Source: Stictocephala bisonia
Lineage: Eukaryota; Arthropoda; Insecta; Hemiptera; Membracidae
DNA length: 64,000 nt
Assembly (NCBI GenBank): GCA_035578905.1
Contig: JAQJVL010000808.1
Location: 62,001-126,000, forward strand
Direction of reading: 5' to 3'
In this document: in pieces, positions 59,878-64,000 of the stretch
How positions within the stretch are numbered: position 1 is the stretch's first letter
Layout: each line of letters starts with the position of its first letter
Program-made: the position numbers and the translations under genes
Notes under the pieces: generated by a model
What the model saw: the letters and a program-made list of their open reading frames with translations, nothing else
Told to the model about the DNA's origin: nothing
Database searches by the model: none

Positions 59878-60305
59878 GATATCAAATTACTTCAAGTGTT
59901 CCGATAAAGTCGTTATTGCGGACCGAATCCTTGAAAAGAGAGTTACTTTTTTGGCGTTTTTCAACGAGTTTTTAAATCTTGATTATTGTACAACATTGAA
60001 AGTGATAGAGCCTACGTAATTAATATCCATCATTTACTTAGAAAATGTATACAATTTAATTAGTTAATGACTATTGTAATGCTTAACTACGAAGGTAGTC
60101 TGTGTCAGTCCATGTTTCTGTTTTTACCTTACCATTCGGTTTAATTTTTATAGATGGTATTCATAGGATTTGTTGTTTGTTAATGGCTTTTTAAATATTT
60201 TAAGTATTATTTTATGTTTGAGTAGGCACTAGTATCCTACCTTTATTGTTAAAATTCCTGTAAAATAATTGTTAAATAGCTTTCTCCTATTTATTCATAC
60301 TACAT
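59878..60305. other. AT-rich intergenic DNA
   Basis: Nothing recognised. Confidence 0.5.
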
Positions 60306-61038
60306 TTTGGAATAAACCTACAGTTTTGGAATAAACCTACAGTTTTGTAATAAACCTACAGTTTTGTAATAAACCTACAGTTTTGTAATAAACCTACAGT
60401 TTTGTAATAAACCTACAGTTTTTTAATAAACCTACAGTTTTGTAATAAAACTACAGTTTTTTTATAAACCTACAGTTTTGGAATAAACCTACAGTTTTTT
60501 ATAAACCCACAGTTTTGGAATAAACCTACAGTTTTGGAATAAACCCACAGTTTTTTAATAAACCTACTGTTTTTTGATAAACCTACAGTTTTGTAATAAA
60601 CCTACTGTTTTTTGATAAACCTACAGTTTTTTAATAAACCTACAGTTTTGGAAAAAACCTACAGTTTTGTAATAAACCTACAGTTTTGGAATAAACCTAC
60701 AGTTTTGGAATAAACCTACAGTTTTGGAATAAACATACAGTTTTGGAATAAACCTACAGTTTTGGAATAAACCTACAGTTTTGGAATAAACCTACAGTTT
60801 TGGAATAAACCTACAGTTTTAGAATAAACCTACAGTTTTGGAATAAACCTACAGTTTTTTAATAAACCTACAGTTTTGTAATAAACCTACAGTTTTTTAA
60901 TAACCCTACAGTTTTGTAATAAACCTACAGTTTTGGAATAAACCTACAGTTTTGTAATAAACCTACAGTTTTGTAATAAACCTACAGTTTTGTAATAAAC
61001 CTACAGTTTTGTAATAAACCTACAGTTTTGGAATAAAC
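60306..61038. repeat. 19-bp minisatellite, about 38 copies
   Basis: The unit is GAATAAACCTACAGTTTTG with G/T/TT variants at the junction (TTTGG, TTTGT, TTTTT). It holds AATAAA in every unit on the plus strand. Confidence 0.97.
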
Positions 61039-64000
61039 AGACAATAAACTTCCTTTAATTGTCTGTTCTTCTACTTTATTGTTACTTATTATTCAATAAC
61101 TGTTCTAGTTTTCTTTTGTACTAATTGTGTATTTTGTTATAATTACAGTTGATATTAGTTTATTATTTGCTTTTTATTGTTATTAATGTATCGTGATATT
61201 AGTATTCTTATGCTCATCAGGTATTTGTTTATTTATGTTAACGCTTGTATGTTGCCTTTTATGCAGTAGGCCTATAATTTTTTCTTTTATTGTATCTTGT
61301 TATATTCTAGGTATTTAGGCTATCTCTATTAGCTTGCTTCGTGATTTTTTCTATTTATTTTACTGAAGGCCTACGTATTTATCGAGCATTTACTTCCTTT
61401 TTAAGATTATAGCACCTTCTTATTCTTTACTTGTATAATTATTATTGTATATTGTTAGTATTTATGTACGCTAAATCTTGGCTTGGTCGCTGGGACATTA
61501 AGAAGTAACTTGAACCTCATTCTTCAAGATGTTTTTATGTATTTTTAGTTATATGTTTAAATAAATATCCGTAGAAAAAGCTTGTTTTCATTGCATATGC
61601 CTAGGTTTTATGTTTATAACACACAACTTGCATTCTGAATATGTGATAGTGGTTACAATACTATTTTATAGCTTTTTTCTTGAAACTTTCAAGAAATGTA
61701 TGACTATAAAACATACTAGTATGCCTTTGATAATTATAATGTCACTTATATAAGAAAATAAATGTATTTCATTTAGTTACATATTGATAAAAACATATTT
61801 TTTATGTAAGAAATATAAAAAATAAGGCAACTTGCAAGTCCAATCTAGGCAACTTAATTAACTTAGACTCTTGACTGGGATTCCAGAATTATTTTCCCTC
61901 TTAAAATATTCAACTGTACCGCACATGTTTGCGATTTTTATCTTATATTAGTAATTACCTTATCTCAATAACCAATATTTATTACAGATTAAATACTTGT
62001 AGATTTCTATATAATAATAAAATTGCACCTAGTAGTCCTTTAAATTCTCGAAAGGCAATCTGTGCCTCAGTGCGAAAACAAGTCGTAAAATTGCAATACG
62101 AAACTTGGTTAATTAATTTCTTATAAACATGTTTAATTCAGTAAAAATTTAAGAAATATTGCGGAGATATTGGTTAGTGTTTCGTAGAGATACTGGCTGG
62201 AACTTTAGCGACCAATGATGGATGGAGGGGGGGGTATCATTGGGTGTCCATAAAAACATTATCAGGTTAAGTTCTAACGTTGACGCAAGCCATGTGATAT
62301 AATTATTTGTAACATAACTGTTCGTATATATTTATTAAGTGCAGTACAAGCCTACTTACTGTATAAGAATAGTAAACATTACTTGAAATACAACAAAATA
62401 ATAAAGCGCTAACATGAAGTTGGCAACACTGCATAAATTTACTTGTTGAGATGAGTTTGACTTTCATGGTTTGAGCTCTATAAGTAATGAACTTTATTCG
62501 ATCAAGCATGGCAACTTATTTGATAGTAAAGAATTACTCATATATTTTAAAAATTATCTCCTACAAACTCCTTTTAACAGATTCAGTTTGGCCTGTTTGT
62601 AGTGTACGTGTCTAGGGGTGTTTAGGAATTCACATTGGAAGCCTTCTCATGGAAAAGGACCACACATTTATTTTGATTTTTTTTAGTAGTAATATTTGTG
62701 CAAATCTAACAACATTCGAATGTCATAAACATTTTCGTTTAATTACATTATTTCGGTTCTGTCGAAAACATAAAAGATGTATGATGAGAAGTTTAGATAC
62801 AATTTTATTTTACTCGAAATAATAATTTATTATTTTTTACAACTAAAAAGTAAAAGAAATTTGCTATAAAAAATGGCATTAAAAATTAAAAATCAATTAT
62901 AAACCTTATGTAAACAATAAAAACATAGAAAATGTTAAGTTTTTAAAGGGCTAAAATTGAAGGAGCTAAATCAGTGAAACGGCTTACTGTGCTAGTGGGA
63001 AAACTTGCCTCACTTGGAAAACTCTAAGCAACTTTGAAAATTATAAAATTACTGGTGAAGACCAATACTTTTAATGTAAAGGTTAATGGGAACAAATGTA
63101 TGATACTATGTCCGTATGATGTCAAACAGAGAACTAAGGACGAGGGAAAAAGTCTACCATACCCATAGTCTAGTAAATACTAGAGACAAGAGGTTTTAAT
63201 ATCATCTATTGTAAAGCAATACCAGCCGTCCGAAAAAGCCTATTAGTAAATACTACCCCCGATCATTCAGAAGAAAGAATCAGATGTTGCGTCCAACGGT
63301 CCACTGAATGTGTTCGACAAAAATCGGTCTCTACGGAGATTGCAGGACCAGTACCTTGTCAGTTCCTCAATTTATTTCCCCCAAATCATAAAGGATAAAC
63401 GTAGTTATTATTACTAAGTTACAGTTATATAAATATGAACATAACAGTTAAGTTCATGTCATATATGTTATGACAGTTGTGATACGAAAGCGACATAAGT
63501 TTCTTCTTTCTCCGTGCCTACGTCGATTTGCACAATGAAGCAGAATATAGTGTTTTTCGATTTTGAATAATATCAGTTCTTTTATTTCCATCGATTATAA
63601 CATTTTATCATAGCGTATATTTATGCTGTATTTGGGTCTTTCTCACAAGAGGACCGCCAGAGTCATCACTCTAAAAATATTTTTTATTATAGGCTAGGGT
63701 ACGAGTTAGGTCCAGTTGAGTTGCGTTATTTGGTGTAGTTGACGTTGCCGTTCGGCGGGGCGAGAGCGTTGTCCCCTACACAACTGAGGCTAAGCTAATG
63801 CGAGCTTAATGTTCACGCTTTTCATTCCTAATACAGTATATTATTAACATATATTCAATAAGGCACACTCTCTGGTAAATACCAAGTCTTCATAAAACGT
63901 TTTTAAGTAGCGGCCGTTTTATAAAAATGGTTCATATACAGTATTATAATTGTTTAGTCTTTCTTGGAAGAAAATATACAAACCGCGATTTTATTACATT
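61039..64000. other. AT-rich intergenic DNA to the window edge
   Basis: No gene, RNA or repeat family recognised. A slightly GC-richer patch lies at 63690-63800. The 65-codon frame at 61929-62126 has basic, protein-like composition but no recognised family. Confidence 0.45.

Noticed and set aside
61929..62126. 65-codon basic frame
   Set aside because: Composition is protein-like, but no family, neighbour or splice signal supports it.

Overview
The window is eukaryotic, animal and most probably insect nuclear DNA. It is AT-rich, gene-poor and dominated by repeats. The only clearly functional protein-coding gene is on the minus strand at 10704-12118. Two exons encode a complete paired domain of the Pax1/9 (Drosophila Pox meso) class, followed by an octapeptide and a short Tyr/Pro/Ser/His-rich tail. 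The first coding exon is not identified; it must lie upstream, at a coordinate above 12118. The Pox meso-type sequence, the tRNA-derived SINEs, the Helitron and hAT relics and the jockey-like LINE fragments fit an insect with a large genome (I suspect a hemipteran, but the sequence does not prove it). No bacterial-type operon, CRISPR or phage signal was seen.

Layout. 1-2.1 kb: 145-bp satellite. 2.5-7.2 kb: interspersed repeats, including a complete short Helitron (3880-4502). 7.3-9.4 kb: a 37/25-bp minisatellite. 10.7-12.1 kb: the Pax1/9 gene, with a tRNA-like relic in its intron and an inverted minisatellite (12.3-12.65 kb) upstream. 14-19 kb: AT-rich DNA with SINE, LINE and Helitron debris. 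19.46-21.06 kb: a TIR transposon with a perfect 7-bp target duplication that carries a 33-bp minisatellite; a short sister copy without the array is at 24.6 kb. 26-28 kb: a GC-richer repeat with 74-bp palindromes. 29.9-32.7 kb: a 32-bp array with higher-order structure. 34.7-35.7 kb: an 81-bp array abutting a 5'-truncated, dead LINE (35.7-39.0 kb), itself split by a 992-bp hAT-type element with a perfect 8-bp target duplication. 41.15-42.24 kb: a 35-bp array. 46.8-50.5 kb: related repeat copies, one pair forming a large palindrome, plus two MITE types. 52.6-55.1 kb: rearranged LINE copies on both strands, partly a head-to-head inverted repeat. 57.9-58.6 kb: a foldback element. 60.3-61.0 kb: a 19-bp array.

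Between these lie GC-richer, non-repetitive, non-coding islands (for example 13.1, 19.2, 25.3, 34.1, 39.6, 44.7, 46.5 and 55.9 kb). They are the best candidates for cis-regulatory DNA of the developmental gene, but only cross-species alignment could show this. I found no convincing novel multi-gene system. The most unusual points are the array-bearing TIR transposon, the density of unrelated tandem arrays, SINEs that share a tail but have different tRNA heads, and an apparent excess of the palindrome TAGGCCTA.
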